DNA of 64,000 bases from Pontibacter russatus (lineage in GTDB: Bacteria; Bacteroidota; Bacteroidia; Cytophagales; Hymenobacteraceae). Position numbers and translations under genes: made by a program. The notes under the pieces are model-generated. The model did not search any database. It saw only the letters and a program-made list of their open reading frames with translations, and was not told where the DNA came from. The stretch spans positions 248,001-312,000 of the forward strand of contig NZ_CP047984.1 in the NCBI RefSeq assembly GCF_009931655.1, written 5' to 3'. Below, piece after piece: positions 16,325 through 26,368 of the stretch. How positions within the stretch are numbered: the stretch's first letter is position 1; each line of letters begins with the position of its first letter.

Positions 16325-19300
16325 CTACCTCTTCAGCACCATCTTGATGGTCTGAACACCAGAAGCGGTGATGAGGCGGGCAAAGTAAACTCCTTGCGGA
16401 AGATTATGGCCTTCGAAGTCGTACGCATAGACCTTTCCGGCTTCCGTCACGCCCATGTCCACTTTCTGCACCAAGGCACCTTTCACCTCGTACACCTCCA
16501 GTGCAAAGCTCTCCTCCTTCTCTGTCGAGAAAGTGATCGTTGTTCTGTAGTTGAACGGGTTCGGGTAGTTGGAAAATTTAGTAGTTTCAGACAAAGCAGG
16601 TACTTCAACTGCTGTTACAGATTTAGAAGAAGTAGACTTGATATTAGGGTTATGGATAACGATAGAACCACTACCTATTGCTGTAGTAGCATCAGCATTT
16701 TCTACAATCCCAAGTTCGTTATCATACACAACTGCTTTTGGAGAGCCAGCACCTACTATTCTAATCCTGAATCTATCGATACCATCTCCACCATTTAAAT
16801 TTCCATCAATCACAGATACCATAAATTCATACTTTCCTTCTCCATTCACTGTACCTTCTCCACGATAAGTTGCTTTACGTCCTGCAACTACTAAGCTCAT
16901 AGCAGTATGGTTTGTACTTTTGAAGTGGAAATCTCCATCTCGGAACTGGAAATTAGTACTTCCATCTACCTCAGTAACATCATTCTTTCCACTCTTATAC
17001 TTAGCATTGAATCCAAATGTAGCCCTGCCCTCCGCAAGAGGCTTGCTTGGCATACTACCAGGATTAGAGTAAATCCAGCCTCCACCAGTTACAAAGCCCC
17101 CGTTCGGATCGTAGATTACGATGAAACCATCATATAAAACTTCGGCCGTAGCTCCGCATGCATCGGAAACAACTAATTTAACATTGTAGACGCCTGGAGC
17201 CAGATTGAATGAGCCAGATACTGTACCATTAGAAACCACCCCTTGCTGCGGGTTGCCGTAGATTTCCCCATCCGTGCTGAAAGTGAAAGTTGCTAATACC
17301 AGATTATTGTCTGTATAATTTGCAGATAGCGTTGCGGCAGTACCAATCTGCACAGGATGTGCAGGACCTGTAATCGGAGATAGAGTTGGATTTGCATTTT
17401 CTACAGTAACCGTGAAGCTCGCTGTGGCCGGGTTGCCGGCTTCGTCTTCCGTTTCATAAGTCACGGTGGTGGTGCCAACTGGGAACTCAGCGCCGGAAGC
17501 AAGACCAGCACTCAACTTAGGAGTAACGGTGGAGCAGTTATCTGAAGCAGAAACTGCGTATGTAACCACCGCAGTGCATTTACCTGCATCGTTTTTCACG
17601 GTAATGTTTGCAGGAACGGTAACAACAGGAGCTTCATCGTCTGTTACTGTTACCAACAGTTCGTCAGATGACGAGTTGCCAGCCACATCAGTGCCCGTAT
17701 ATGTGATGGTTGTTACTCCCTGATTGAAAGTATAACTTCCTACTTGACCTGTACCACTATTTGTAGTAGCGCCTGTCATTACCCAACTTAATTGGCCAAC
17801 AGCACAGTTATCTGTGAATTCAGCATCAGGGATAGAAACTTCTGCAGTGCAAGTACCTGTGTTAGTGCCAGATGTCTGGTTTTCGGCTGCTGCCAGCACT
17901 GGGGCGGTCTCGTCCACGACCGTCACGGTCTGCGTGGCTGTCACTGTGTTGCCGGCTGCGTCTACTGCTGTGTAAGTTACAGTTGTTTCGCCCAGCTCGA
18001 AGGTCTCGGGAGCATCGTTGGTCACTTCAACATTGGCTGTGCAGTTGTCAGTGGCTGTGGCATCGCCAAGGTCCACGCCGGTGGCCTGGCACTGCGCATT
18101 GGCCGCTACCTGAACTGCCGCTGGCGCTGCCAGCACTGGGGCGGTCTCGTCCACGACCGTCACGGTCTGCGTGGCTGTCACTGTGTTGCCGGCTGCGTCT
18201 ACTGCTGTGTAAGTTACAGTTGTTTCGCCCAGCTCGAAGGTCTCGGGAGCATCGTTGGTCACTTCAACATTGGCTGTGCAGTTGTCAGTGGCTGTGGCAT
18301 CGCCAAGGTCCACGCCGGTGGCCTGGCACTGCGCATTGGCCGCTACCTGAACTGCCGCTGGCGCTGCCAGCACTGGGGCGGTCTCGTCCACGACCGTCAC
18401 GGTCTGCGTGGCTGTCACTGTGTTGCCGGCTGCGTCTACTGCTGTGTAAGTTACAGTTGTTTCGCCCAGCTCGAAGGTCTCGGGAGCATCGTTGGTCACT
18501 TCAACATTGGCTGTGCAGTTGTCAGTGGCTGTGGCATCGCCAAGGTCCACGCCGGTGGCCTGGCACTGCGCATTGGCCGCTACCTGAACTGCCGCTGGCG
18601 CTGCCAGCACTGGGGCGGTCTCGTCCACGACCGTCACGGTCTGCGTGGCTGTCACTGTGTTGCCGGCTGCGTCTACTGCTGTGTAAGTTACAGTTGTTTC
18701 GCCCAGCTCGAAGGTCTCGGGAGCATCGTTGGTCACTTCAACATTGGCTGTGCAGTTGTCAGTGGCTGTGGCATCGCCAAGGTCCACGCCGGTGGCCTGG
18801 CACTGCGCATTGGCCGCTACCTGAACTGCCGCTGGCGCTGCCAGCACTGGGGCGGTCTCGTCCACGACCGTCACGGTCTGCGTGGCTGTCACTGTGTTGC
18901 CGGCTGCGTCTACTGCTGTGTAAGTTACAGTTGTTTCGCCCAGCTCGAAGGTCTCGGGAGCATCGTTGGTCACTTCAACATTGGCTGTGCAGTTGTCAGT
19001 GGCTGTGGCATCGCCAAGGTCCACGCCGGTGGCCTGGCACTGCGCATTGGCCGCTACCTGAACTGCCGCTGGCGCTGCCAGCACTGGGGCGGTCTCGTCC
19101 ACGACCGTCACGGTCTGCGTGGCTGTCACTGTGTTGCCGGCTGCGTCTACTGCTGTGTAAGTTACAGTTGTTTCGCCCAGCTCGAAGGTCTCGGGAGCAT
19201 CGTTGGTCACTTCAACATTGGCTGTGCAGTTGTCAGTGGCTGTGGCATCGCCAAGGTCCACGCCGGTGGCCTGGCACTGCGCATTGGCCGCTACCTGAAC

Positions 19301-22300
19301 TGCCGCTGGCGCTGCCAGCACTGGGGCGGTCTCGTCCACGACCGTCACGGTCTGCGTGGCTGTCACTGTGTTGCCGGCTGCGTCTACTGCTGTGTAAGTT
19401 ACAGTTGTTTCGCCCAGCTCGAAGGTCTCGGGAGCATCGTTGGTCACTTCAACATTGGCTGTGCAGTTGTCAGTGGCTGTGGCATCGCCAAGGTCCACGC
19501 CGGTGGCCTGGCACTGCGCATTGGCCGCTACCTGAACTGCCGCTGGCGCTGCCAGCACTGGGGCGGTCTCGTCCACGACCGTCACGGTCTGCGTGGCTGT
19601 CACTGTGTTGCCGGCTGCGTCTACTGCTGTGTAAGTTACAGTTGTTTCGCCCAGCTCGAAGGTCTCGGGAGCATCGTTGGTCACTTCAACATTGGCTGTG
19701 CAGTTGTCAGTGGCTGTGGCATCGCCAAGGTCCACGCCGGTGGCCTGGCACTGCGCATTGGCCGCTACCTGAACTGCCGCTGGCGCTGCCAGCACTGGGG
19801 CGGTCTCGTCCACGACCGTCACGGTCTGCGTGGCTGTCACTGTGTTGCCGGCTGCGTCTACTGCTGTGTAAGTTACAGTTGTTTCGCCCAGCTCGAAGGT
19901 CTCGGGAGCATCGTTGGTCACTTCAACATTGGCTGTGCAGTTGTCAGTGGCTGTGGCATCGCCAAGGTCCACGCCGGTGGCCTGGCACTGCGCATTGGCC
20001 GCTACCTGAACTGCCGCTGGCGCTGCCAGCACTGGGGCGGTCTCGTCCACGACCGTCACGGTCTGCGTGGCTGTCACTGTGTTGCCGGCTGCGTCTACTG
20101 CTGTGTAAGTTACAGTTGTTTCGCCCAGCTCGAAGGTCTCGGGAGCATCGTTGGTCACTTCAACATTGGCTGTGCAGTTGTCAGTGGCTGTGGCATCGCC
20201 AAGGTCCACGCCGGTGGCCTGGCACTGCGCATTGGCCGCTACCTGAACTGCCGCTGGCGCTGCCAGCACTGGGGCGGTCTCGTCCACGACCGTCACGGTC
20301 TGCGTGGCTGTCACTGTGTTGCCGGCTGCGTCTACTGCTGTGTAAGTTACAGTTGTTTCGCCCAGCTCGAAGGTCTCGGGAGCATCGTTGGTCACTTCAA
20401 CATTGGCTGTGCAGTTGTCAGTGGCTGTGGCATCGCCAAGGTCCACGCCGGTGGCCTGGCACTGCGCATTGGCCGCTACCTGAACTGCCGCTGGCGCTGC
20501 CAGCACTGGGGCGGTCTCGTCCACGACCGTCACGGTCTGCGTGGCTGTCACTGTGTTGCCGGCTGCGTCTACTGCTGTGTAAGTTACAGTTGTTTCGCCC
20601 AGCTCGAAGGTCTCGGGAGCATCGTTGGTCACTTCAACATTGGCTGTGCAGTTGTCAGTGGCTGTGGCATCGCCAAGGTCCACGCCGGTGGCCTGGCACT
20701 GCGCATTGGCCGCTACCTGAACTGCCGCTGGCGCTGCCAGCACTGGGGCGGTCTCGTCCACGACCGTCACGGTCTGCGTGGCTGTCACTGTGTTGCCGGC
20801 TGCGTCTACTGCTGTGTAAGTTACAGTTGTTTCGCCCAGCTCGAAGGTCTCGGGAGCATCGTTGGTCACTTCAACATTGGCTGTGCAGTTGTCAGTGGCT
20901 GTGGCATCGCCAAGGTCCACGCCGGTGGCCTGGCACTGCGCATTGGCCGCTACCTGAACTGCCGCTGGCGCTGCCAGCACTGGGGCGGTCTCGTCCACGA
21001 CCGTCACGGTCTGCGTGGCTGTCACTGTGTTGCCGGCTGCGTCTACTGCTGTGTAAGTTACAGTTGTTTCGCCCAGCTCGAAGGTCTCGGGAGCATCGTT
21101 GGTCACTTCAACATTGGCTGTGCAGTTGTCAGTGGCTGTGGCATCGCCAAGGTCCACGCCGGTGGCCTGGCACTGCGCATTGGCCGCTACCTGAACTGCC
21201 GCTGGCGCTGCCAGCACTGGGGCGGTCTCGTCCACGACCGTCACGGTCTGCGTGGCTGTCACTGTGTTGCCGGCTGCGTCTACTGCTGTGTAAGTTACAG
21301 TTGTTTCGCCCAGCTCGAAGGTCTCGGGAGCATCGTTGGTCACTTCAACATTGGCTGTGCAGTTGTCAGTGGCTGTGGCATCGCCAAGGTCCACGCCGGT
21401 GGCCTGGCACTGCGCATTGGCCGCTACCTGAACTGCCGCTGGCGCTGCCAGCACTGGGGCGGTCTCGTCCACGACCGTCACGGTAAAGTTACAAGTTGTC
21501 GAACCACATGAATTTGTTGCTGTAACAGTAACATTTGTAGTTCCTATATTGAATGTAGAACCACTGCCTGTTCCACTGCCACTGCCATTGGTGTCACCGC
21601 TAAATGCATAAGTGTATGTTGGTGCCGGAGTACCGGAAGCTGTTGCATCATAATTTACCATAGCAGAACAAGCTCCAGAAGCAGTAGGCGTAGTAATATT
21701 ATCAGGGCAGGAAGTAAATGATGGAGCTTCGATCAAAGTCAAAGTTCCTGTACCTGTCCCTTGATCTTGCCCTGCAGCAGCTGTTACTGTAAAAGTATAG
21801 TTGCCAGGAGTTGCTGTTGAAGGAATAGTAAGTGTTAATGTAGAGGAAGGAATCGCAGTTCCACCACCTGAATTTACTGTAGTAGGCGAGAAAGATCCTG
21901 TAACTCCTGTTGGCAAGCCCGAAACTGAATATGTCACATTTACAGTTCCGTTTTGAAGTCGGGACGCCTGCACAGTATAAGATATTGTTATAGTACCGCT
22001 TTCCGGTATACAGGCAGTCTGAGTGATAGGAGTAACAGTTACAGGTCCAACTCTCTGTGCGTCAGTAAAAATATGTGTAGATGTATAACCACTCTGTTTA
22101 CCGACGGCAACAACCGTGAATTTCACACCTAAATGCCGCCATTCAATTGGATAATCAATTCGCCAGATACCGTTTGAATCAACGCTTACATCATATTTAT
22201 GAAAGTCAGGATAATCTGGTTCTTCTTTTAATTCTACATGGACACTTTGATCCTGTGTCCAACCATAGCCAGTGATATGAGCAGTATCGCCAGGGTAGTA

Positions 22301-22438
22301 ATCTTCCTTATCAGATGAGACAGTTGGTGCGTAAATGTCAAGTGCATTGGCACCTACAAAAGAAAGAGCGGCTAATATTGCAACCAGGTAGAGCACCCGC
22401 CATTTCGCCGTACGTTTTAGTAAAAGTTTTACATTCAT
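16325..22438 (-). CDS. Giant HYR-repeat surface/secreted protein with type IX secretion signal
   Basis: 2037 residues. An N-terminal hydrophobic export segment (about residues 14-32) is followed by Ig-like/adhesin-type domains. Fifteen identical 79-residue repeats (about residues 331-1515) each end VTVVDETAPV and hold two Cys (AQCQATG, TDNCTAN) and the VDAAGN motif of HYR domains. Two diverged HYR-like domains follow (about 1516-1690), then a PKD-like region, a FVTGGGWI-type domain, and a C-terminal type A T9SS sorting domain (SNYPNPFNYRTTI through GVYFARL to the end). Likely exported through the outer membrane by type IX secretion and attached or released. A role in adhesion or matrix is an inference. 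It has its own promoter at 22673-22704 and strong terminator at 16247-16312. Confidence 0.9.
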   Translation of the reverse strand: MNVKLLLKRTAKWRVLYLVAILAALSFVGANALDIYAPTVSSDKEDYYPGDTAHITGYGWTQDQSVHVELKEEPDYPDFHKYDVSVDSNGIWRIDYPIEWRHLGVKFTVVAVGKQSGYTSTHIFTDAQRVGPVTVTPITQTACIPESGTITISYTVQASRLQNGTVNVTYSVSGLPTGVTGSFSPTTVNSGGGTAIPSSTLTLTIPSTATPGNYTFTVTAAAGQDQGTGTGTLTLIEAPSFTSCPDNITTPTASGACSAMVNYDATASGTPAPTYTYAFSGDTNGSGSGTGSGSTFNIGTTNVTVTATNSCGSTTCNFTVTVVDETAPVLAAPAAVQVAANAQCQATGVDLGDATATDNCTANVEVTNDAPETFELGETTVTYTAVDAAGNTVTATQTVTVVDETAPVLAAPAAVQVAANAQCQATGVDLGDATATDNCTANVEVTNDAPETFELGETTVTYTAVDAAGNTVTATQTVTVVDETAPVLAAPAAVQVAANAQCQATGVDLGDATATDNCTANVEVTNDAPETFELGETTVTYTAVDAAGNTVTATQTVTVVDETAPVLAAPAAVQVAANAQCQATGVDLGDATATDNCTANVEVTNDAPETFELGETTVTYTAVDAAGNTVTATQTVTVVDETAPVLAAPAAVQVAANAQCQATGVDLGDATATDNCTANVEVTNDAPETFELGETTVTYTAVDAAGNTVTATQTVTVVDETAPVLAAPAAVQVAANAQCQATGVDLGDATATDNCTANVEVTNDAPETFELGETTVTYTAVDAAGNTVTATQTVTVVDETAPVLAAPAAVQVAANAQCQATGVDLGDATATDNCTANVEVTNDAPETFELGETTVTYTAVDAAGNTVTATQTVTVVDETAPVLAAPAAVQVAANAQCQATGVDLGDATATDNCTANVEVTNDAPETFELGETTVTYTAVDAAGNTVTATQTVTVVDETAPVLAAPAAVQVAANAQCQATGVDLGDATATDNCTANVEVTNDAPETFELGETTVTYTAVDAAGNTVTATQTVTVVDETAPVLAAPAAVQVAANAQCQATGVDLGDATATDNCTANVEVTNDAPETFELGETTVTYTAVDAAGNTVTATQTVTVVDETAPVLAAPAAVQVAANAQCQATGVDLGDATATDNCTANVEVTNDAPETFELGETTVTYTAVDAAGNTVTATQTVTVVDETAPVLAAPAAVQVAANAQCQATGVDLGDATATDNCTANVEVTNDAPETFELGETTVTYTAVDAAGNTVTATQTVTVVDETAPVLAAPAAVQVAANAQCQATGVDLGDATATDNCTANVEVTNDAPETFELGETTVTYTAVDAAGNTVTATQTVTVVDETAPVLAAPAAVQVAANAQCQATGVDLGDATATDNCTANVEVTNDAPETFELGETTVTYTAVDAAGNTVTATQTVTVVDETAPVLAAPAAVQVAANAQCQATGVDLGDATATDNCTANVEVTNDAPETFELGETTVTYTAVDAAGNTVTATQTVTVVDETAPVLAAAENQTSGTNTGTCTAEVSIPDAEFTDNCAVGQLSWVMTGATTNSGTGQVGSYTFNQGVTTITYTGTDVAGNSSSDELLVTVTDDEAPVVTVPANITVKNDAGKCTAVVTYAVSASDNCSTVTPKLSAGLASGAEFPVGTTTVTYETEDEAGNPATASFTVTVENANPTLSPITGPAHPVQIGTAATLSANYTDNNLVLATFTFSTDGEIYGNPQQGVVSNGTVSGSFNLAPGVYNVKLVVSDACGATAEVLYDGFIVIYDPNGGFVTGGGWIYSNPGSMPSKPLAEGRATFGFNAKYKSGKNDVTEVDGSTNFQFRDGDFHFKSTNHTAMSLVVAGRKATYRGEGTVNGEGKYEFMVSVIDGNLNGGDGIDRFRIRIVGAGSPKAVVYDNELGIVENADATTAIGSGSIVIHNPNIKSTSSKSVTAVEVPALSETTKFSNYPNPFNYRTTITFSTEKEESFALEVYEVKGALVQKVDMGVTEAGKVYAYDFEGHNLPQGVYFARLITASGVQTIKMVLKR
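17894..21448. repeat. 15 identical tandem copies of a 237-bp unit
   Basis: The unit recurs at exactly 237-bp spacing (79 codons) from 17894 to 21448. Copies compared at several points are identical, and translations in more than one frame repeat without change, so the DNA itself is homogenised. It encodes the central HYR array. The flanking HYR domains are clearly diverged. Confidence 0.95.
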
Positions 22439-22672
22439 GTGTAAGTTGAGGTTAAATAGTTGAGAAGAAGTGTAGAATAAAGCAGTACAATCGAACGCAG
22501 CAATAGCCTTACCATGGCAAAATGCTGCTGCATCAGGCGAGGATGTAGCTGTCCTTAGCGCTTCCTGGAAGCAATGGGGACTACTTTAGGTGTTTCTAAG
22601 AAAAAAGTGGAGGTATTTTAAGAATTATTTGACTGCTACCCTTAAGCCAACTTTATTGCTGGTTTAATAGTT

Positions 22673-22704
22673 CAAATTTACGTTCTTATTATACAATTAA
22701 ACAA
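22673..22704 (-). promoter_or_regulatory. Promoter of the HYR-repeat gene
   Basis: On the minus strand TTG (22704-22702), 21 nt, TAAATTTG (22680-22673): a good Bacteroidota promoter. It predicts a 5' untranslated region of about 225 nt before the ATG at 22438. That leader holds small palindromes (e.g. GCTTCCAGGAAGC) but no recognisable riboswitch. Confidence 0.65.
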
Positions 22705-22886
22705 GCTTTATGTTGCAATTATTTCAAAATAAATTTATATAGTCATATATAGAAATCGCACAAGAATAAAAAATTAGTAAATAAATGTATATATGGCTGT
22801 ACATCAAATGACTAAACACTGATTGGTACTTTCGTTTTACCTGATTAAAGTAAGGAACTGTGCCGCAACTGGAATTGCTTTTTTGC

Positions 22887-22894
22887 TACCTTTG
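22887..22894 (+). promoter_or_regulatory. Possible -7 element of the DUF2911 gene
   Basis: TACCTTTG matches TAnnTTTG about 90 nt before the ATG at 22980. No convincing -33 TTTG lies at the right spacing. The remainder of the divergent gap 22705-22886 is AT-rich with nothing else identifiable. Confidence 0.45.
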
Positions 22895-22979
22895 CTGCCT
22901 CTGCCATATATATAGCCACTCTGGCATAGTTTTTTCTTTTATATGACTTGAGCAAAAGCGCTTAAAATTCTTTTACACT

Positions 22980-23840
22980 ATGAAAATATACTTGTCTCTC
23001 CTTCTGTTGTTTCTCTTTTTGGGAGTGTCTGCCGCCACTGCACAGGTGATCTTGCCGCAGGCCAGCCCGGCAGCTATGGTGAAGCAAACCATCGGCTTAA
23101 CGGATATCACAGTTAATTACCACGCCCCGGGCGTGAAAGGGAGAAAGGTTTTCGGAGACCTGGTCCCTTACGGTTCGCTTTGGCGGGCGGGTGCCAACGA
23201 GGCAACGCTCATCACTTTTACTGATGAATTGTTTCTGAACCATGAGCGGGTACCCGCCGGGACCTACTCCTTCTTCATTTTTCCGCAGAGCGACACGCTG
23301 TGGCAGGTAGTGCTGAACAAGGACACGGGCCTGTGGGGACTGGAAGGATATAACGAGTTGGACGACGTGGCATACCTGGAGGTAAGGCCAGTGAAAAACG
23401 AATTCAACGAGACGATGCAGTTCTCTTTCTCCGACATCGGCGCCAACAGCGGCAAACTTAATCTGGTATGGGAAAACATGAAGGTGAGCCTCGATATTGA
23501 AACGGAAGTAGAGAAGAAAGCGCTCGCCAACATCAACGAAGCACTCGCCAAGGCAGCCCCGGACGACTGGTATATATGGGCGCAGTGCGCGGAGTATATG
23601 CTCCCCCGAAAGGAGTACCACCAGAAGGCGCTGGAGTGGATCAACAAGTCTATCGCCATCAAAGACAATTTCTTCAACAACTGGATCAAAGCCAAGCTAT
23701 ATGCCTCCAACAATGAGTATGAGGTGGCATCTAACCTTTCGGCCAAGGCCATCAAGTTAGGCTCTACCGAGCCGGAAAGCTACCAGGAGTATGCCAGCCA
23801 GATTGAGACAGCCTATAACGACTGGAAAAAGCGCAGGTAA
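22980..23840 (+). CDS. DUF2911 domain protein with C-terminal TPR-like region
   Basis: 286 residues. Signal peptide (about 1-21, cleavage after ATAQ). The DUF2911 domain (about 25-170) has the family segments LPQASPAAMVKQTIGLTDI, GVKGRKVFGDLVPYG, WRAGANEATLITF and AGTYSFFIFP. The C-terminal part (about 180-286) looks like two or three TPR-like helical hairpins (ALEWINKSIAIKDN, ASNLSAKAIKLG). DUF2911 proteins are common secreted or periplasmic proteins of Bacteroidota with no established function. Convergent with the TonB-dependent receptor across a shared terminator. Confidence 0.85.
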   Translation: MKIYLSLLLLFLFLGVSAATAQVILPQASPAAMVKQTIGLTDITVNYHAPGVKGRKVFGDLVPYGSLWRAGANEATLITFTDELFLNHERVPAGTYSFFIFPQSDTLWQVVLNKDTGLWGLEGYNELDDVAYLEVRPVKNEFNETMQFSFSDIGANSGKLNLVWENMKVSLDIETEVEKKALANINEALAKAAPDDWYIWAQCAEYMLPRKEYHQKALEWINKSIAIKDNFFNNWIKAKLYASNNEYEVASNLSAKAIKLGSTEPESYQEYASQIETAYNDWKKRR

Positions 23841-23853
23841 TTATCGAAAGTTT

Positions 23854-23910
23854 ATGTAAAGCAGCGGCGGGAGTTATATTCTAAATATAGCTCCCGCCGC
23901 TGCTTTACAT
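23854..23910. terminator. Bidirectional terminator between convergent genes
   Basis: Long GC-rich hairpin: arms from 23854 (ATGTAAAGCAGCGGCGGGAG) and ending at 23910 are complementary over 20 bp, with an AU-rich apex. The A/T-rich bases of the stem allow use in both directions. Confidence 0.8.
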
Positions 23911-23923
23911 AATATATATAGAA

Positions 23924-26359
23924 TCAGAACTTCGCCACGAACCGGAGGTTGAGGCGGCGGCCAGTCAGGAAGTTTGGCACAGCATAGGTCAGGCCGTTCA
24001 CATCGTTCACGTAGGTATAGGATATCCTGTTCTTCGCGTCGATCAGGTTCAGCACCTCCAGCCCAATCCATAGGCTCTCCAACGATGCTTTCTTCCGCTC
24101 CACCAGGTCGCTCTCCAGAACAATCAGCTTCGAGAATCCCAGGTCCACCCGTTTGTAGGATTTCCCGTCGAAAGCGTTCCGGTACTCTGGCCGGCGGGGC
24201 GGGCCGAAGGGAAGGCCGCTGCCGTACACGAGGTTGAGGGACATCCGGATGGTGGGATTGTCGGGCAGGTGGTCCTGAAAAAACACCCCCACGTTCACCA
24301 GTTGGTCTGTTGGCCTGCGGATATAGCCCTGCTCCTGCCTGCCTGTCACTTCGCCCTGTGCGTTATATATAAATGAGGAATCCCCTTGCACATCTTCTTT
24401 TGTTGTCAGCAGCCCCAGGCTCAGCCACGACTCCGCGCCCGGTATAAACTCGCCGTTCACGCGCACATCCAGCCCGGCCGCGTAGGCCTTTGCGTTGTTT
24501 CTGGCATAGTAACGCAGGCGCACGTTGTCGATGTCATACGGAATTACGTTAGTCATCGATTTGTAATACGCCTCCGTCGTCAGCTTAAAGTCACGCCCCC
24601 AGGCCTTGAACAGGTAGTCGCTCCCAACGATGGCATGCACCGCGCGCTGCGCCTTCAGTAGTGGGTTAAGCTCGCCCTCAAAGTTACGTAGTTCCCGGTA
24701 AAAAGGCGGCTGGTAATACAGGCCCAGCGCCGCTTTGAAGGAGAGGTCCGGGTTGTGGCGGGAGATAAACGCATACTGCACACGCGGCGAGATGTTCAGC
24801 TCCTGGTTATAATCCCAGTAGGTGGCCCGAAGGCCGTAAGTGATGGTCTTGAGCGAGTCAAGCTCGAATGTGTGCTGCACAAAGCCGCTGTAGCGCATCG
24901 TGTTCAGGCCGAGCTGCGAGCGCAGGAAATAGTTTTGGAAGACATAATCAGCCGAATCCACAAAACCGTACTCCGACAGCTCATCCGAAATGTTCTCGGA
25001 GGTTGCCTTAGCACCGAACTGCAGGTTGCTGCCCTGGCCCATGCGCCAGCTGTTCCGGATCTCGGCAGTGCCGATGCGCGCCAGCAGTGTGTTGCGGGCA
25101 TGGTCGTACTGCGTGCCGAAGCCCAGTTCCTGCTGGCACTCACCAATGTTGTTGCCCGAGGTGCTCACGTCGCAGAGCCGGTAATAGGCCTCCACCTCCC
25201 GGAACTCGCGCTCCCAGGAATGCACTGCCGAAAGAATTACCTCGGTGGTATAATCATCCGTAAACCGGTGCGTCAAATTAAGGCCAGCCTGGTAGGTGGT
25301 GTATTCCATCAGTTCCTGCCCCTCAAAGCCCACCGCCAGCCGCAACGGCGACTGGCGTGTGCCGAAAGTGGTGACCTGCGTCTCCGGCTCCACAGAATAG
25401 TTGTTGCGGGCGTAGCTGCCCAGTATGCCCAGTGTGGTACGACCAGAAGGCACAGTGTCCTTGGCAAGATCAAGATGTATATAGGCTTGCGCGTCCGTGA
25501 AGACCGGATTATATCTGCCATCCACGGGAAGGCCCTGCAGCAGGTAACGGCTATTTTTGTGGCGCGCGCCGAGCAGGTAAGACACCTTTCTGTTTTTGGA
25601 GGCCGACTCCAGGTGCAGGGTGCCGCCGGTTAAGCCGCCGCTCACAGAGGCGGCAAAATCCTTCGGCTGCTTGTACTGGATGTTGAGGACCGAGGAGAGT
25701 TTATCGCCGTATTTGGGCTGCCAGCCGCCTGAGGAGAAGGAGATATCCGCCACCAGGTCGGGATTTACGAAGCTGAGTCCCTCCTGCTGCCCGGCCGTGA
25801 TCAGGAAGGGCCTGTAAATTTCGATGTTGTTGACGTAAACGAGGTTCTCGTCGTAGTTGCCGCCCCGCACAGCATAGGTGCTGGACAGCTCGTTGTTGCT
25901 GGTAACACCTGGCAGCGTCACGAGCACCTTGTTAAAATCGCCGAAAGCGGAAGGTAGGCTTTTAATGTCGCGCGGGTCCAGCTTCGTGACGCTGACCTGC
26001 TCACGGGTATCCTGATGGTTTTTCCCGCGCACATCCAGCGTGCCCAGTTGTTGGGAATCCGGCTGCAAAATCAACTCTACATGCAGCGTCCCGCCGGGTT
26101 GCGGCTGTACGGTTCGCTCCAGTTCCTGATAGCCCAGGTATCTTACCAGCAGCACGAGTTCCTGCTGTGCCGCCACCCGCAGTTCAAAAACGCCCTCCGG
26201 GCCTGTCTGTGTTGCCAGCGTCGTCCCCTTCACCGCGACCGTCGCGAGTTCCAGGGGCTGCCGCGCCGGGTTCAGGACCTTGCCAGTGATGCGTGCCTGC
26301 TGCGCTGAAACGGCCAGGGGTAAAAGCAGCACAAACCACACCGGCAAAAATCTCAGCAT
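23924..26359 (-). CDS. TonB-dependent receptor with N-terminal carboxypeptidase-like domain
   Basis: 811 residues, outer-membrane active transporter. Signal peptide (about 1-19, ending AVSAQQ). A carboxypeptidase-D regulatory-like domain (about 22-100, ARITGKVLNPARQPLELATVAVKG) is typical of Bacteroidota receptors. Then a plug (about 115-230, SAFGDFNKVLVTLPGV, YAVRGGNYDENLVYVNNIEIY) and a 22-strand-type barrel ending in the C-terminal Phe of RLNLRFVAKF. No SusD partner is adjacent, so it is not a classical polysaccharide utilisation locus. The substrate cannot be read from sequence. It starts 9 nt after the rpe stop, so it may be co-transcribed with it. Confidence 0.9.
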   Translation of the reverse strand: MLRFLPVWFVLLLPLAVSAQQARITGKVLNPARQPLELATVAVKGTTLATQTGPEGVFELRVAAQQELVLLVRYLGYQELERTVQPQPGGTLHVELILQPDSQQLGTLDVRGKNHQDTREQVSVTKLDPRDIKSLPSAFGDFNKVLVTLPGVTSNNELSSTYAVRGGNYDENLVYVNNIEIYRPFLITAGQQEGLSFVNPDLVADISFSSGGWQPKYGDKLSSVLNIQYKQPKDFAASVSGGLTGGTLHLESASKNRKVSYLLGARHKNSRYLLQGLPVDGRYNPVFTDAQAYIHLDLAKDTVPSGRTTLGILGSYARNNYSVEPETQVTTFGTRQSPLRLAVGFEGQELMEYTTYQAGLNLTHRFTDDYTTEVILSAVHSWEREFREVEAYYRLCDVSTSGNNIGECQQELGFGTQYDHARNTLLARIGTAEIRNSWRMGQGSNLQFGAKATSENISDELSEYGFVDSADYVFQNYFLRSQLGLNTMRYSGFVQHTFELDSLKTITYGLRATYWDYNQELNISPRVQYAFISRHNPDLSFKAALGLYYQPPFYRELRNFEGELNPLLKAQRAVHAIVGSDYLFKAWGRDFKLTTEAYYKSMTNVIPYDIDNVRLRYYARNNAKAYAAGLDVRVNGEFIPGAESWLSLGLLTTKEDVQGDSSFIYNAQGEVTGRQEQGYIRRPTDQLVNVGVFFQDHLPDNPTIRMSLNLVYGSGLPFGPPRRPEYRNAFDGKSYKRVDLGFSKLIVLESDLVERKKASLESLWIGLEVLNLIDAKNRISYTYVNDVNGLTYAVPNFLTGRRLNLRFVAKF

Positions 26360-26368
26360 CAGGGAAAG

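Noticed and set aside
17894..21448. CRISPR-like periodic array
   Set aside because: The period is 237 bp with no unique spacers. It is an in-frame protein-domain repeat.
17792..21511. Two very long open frames (1239 and 1204 codons) on the plus strand across the repeat region
   Set aside because: The repeat unit is 237 bp, a multiple of three, so one stop-free antisense unit stays open through all copies. The translations are Cys/Arg/Trp-rich and show no domain. The minus-strand HYR protein explains the region.
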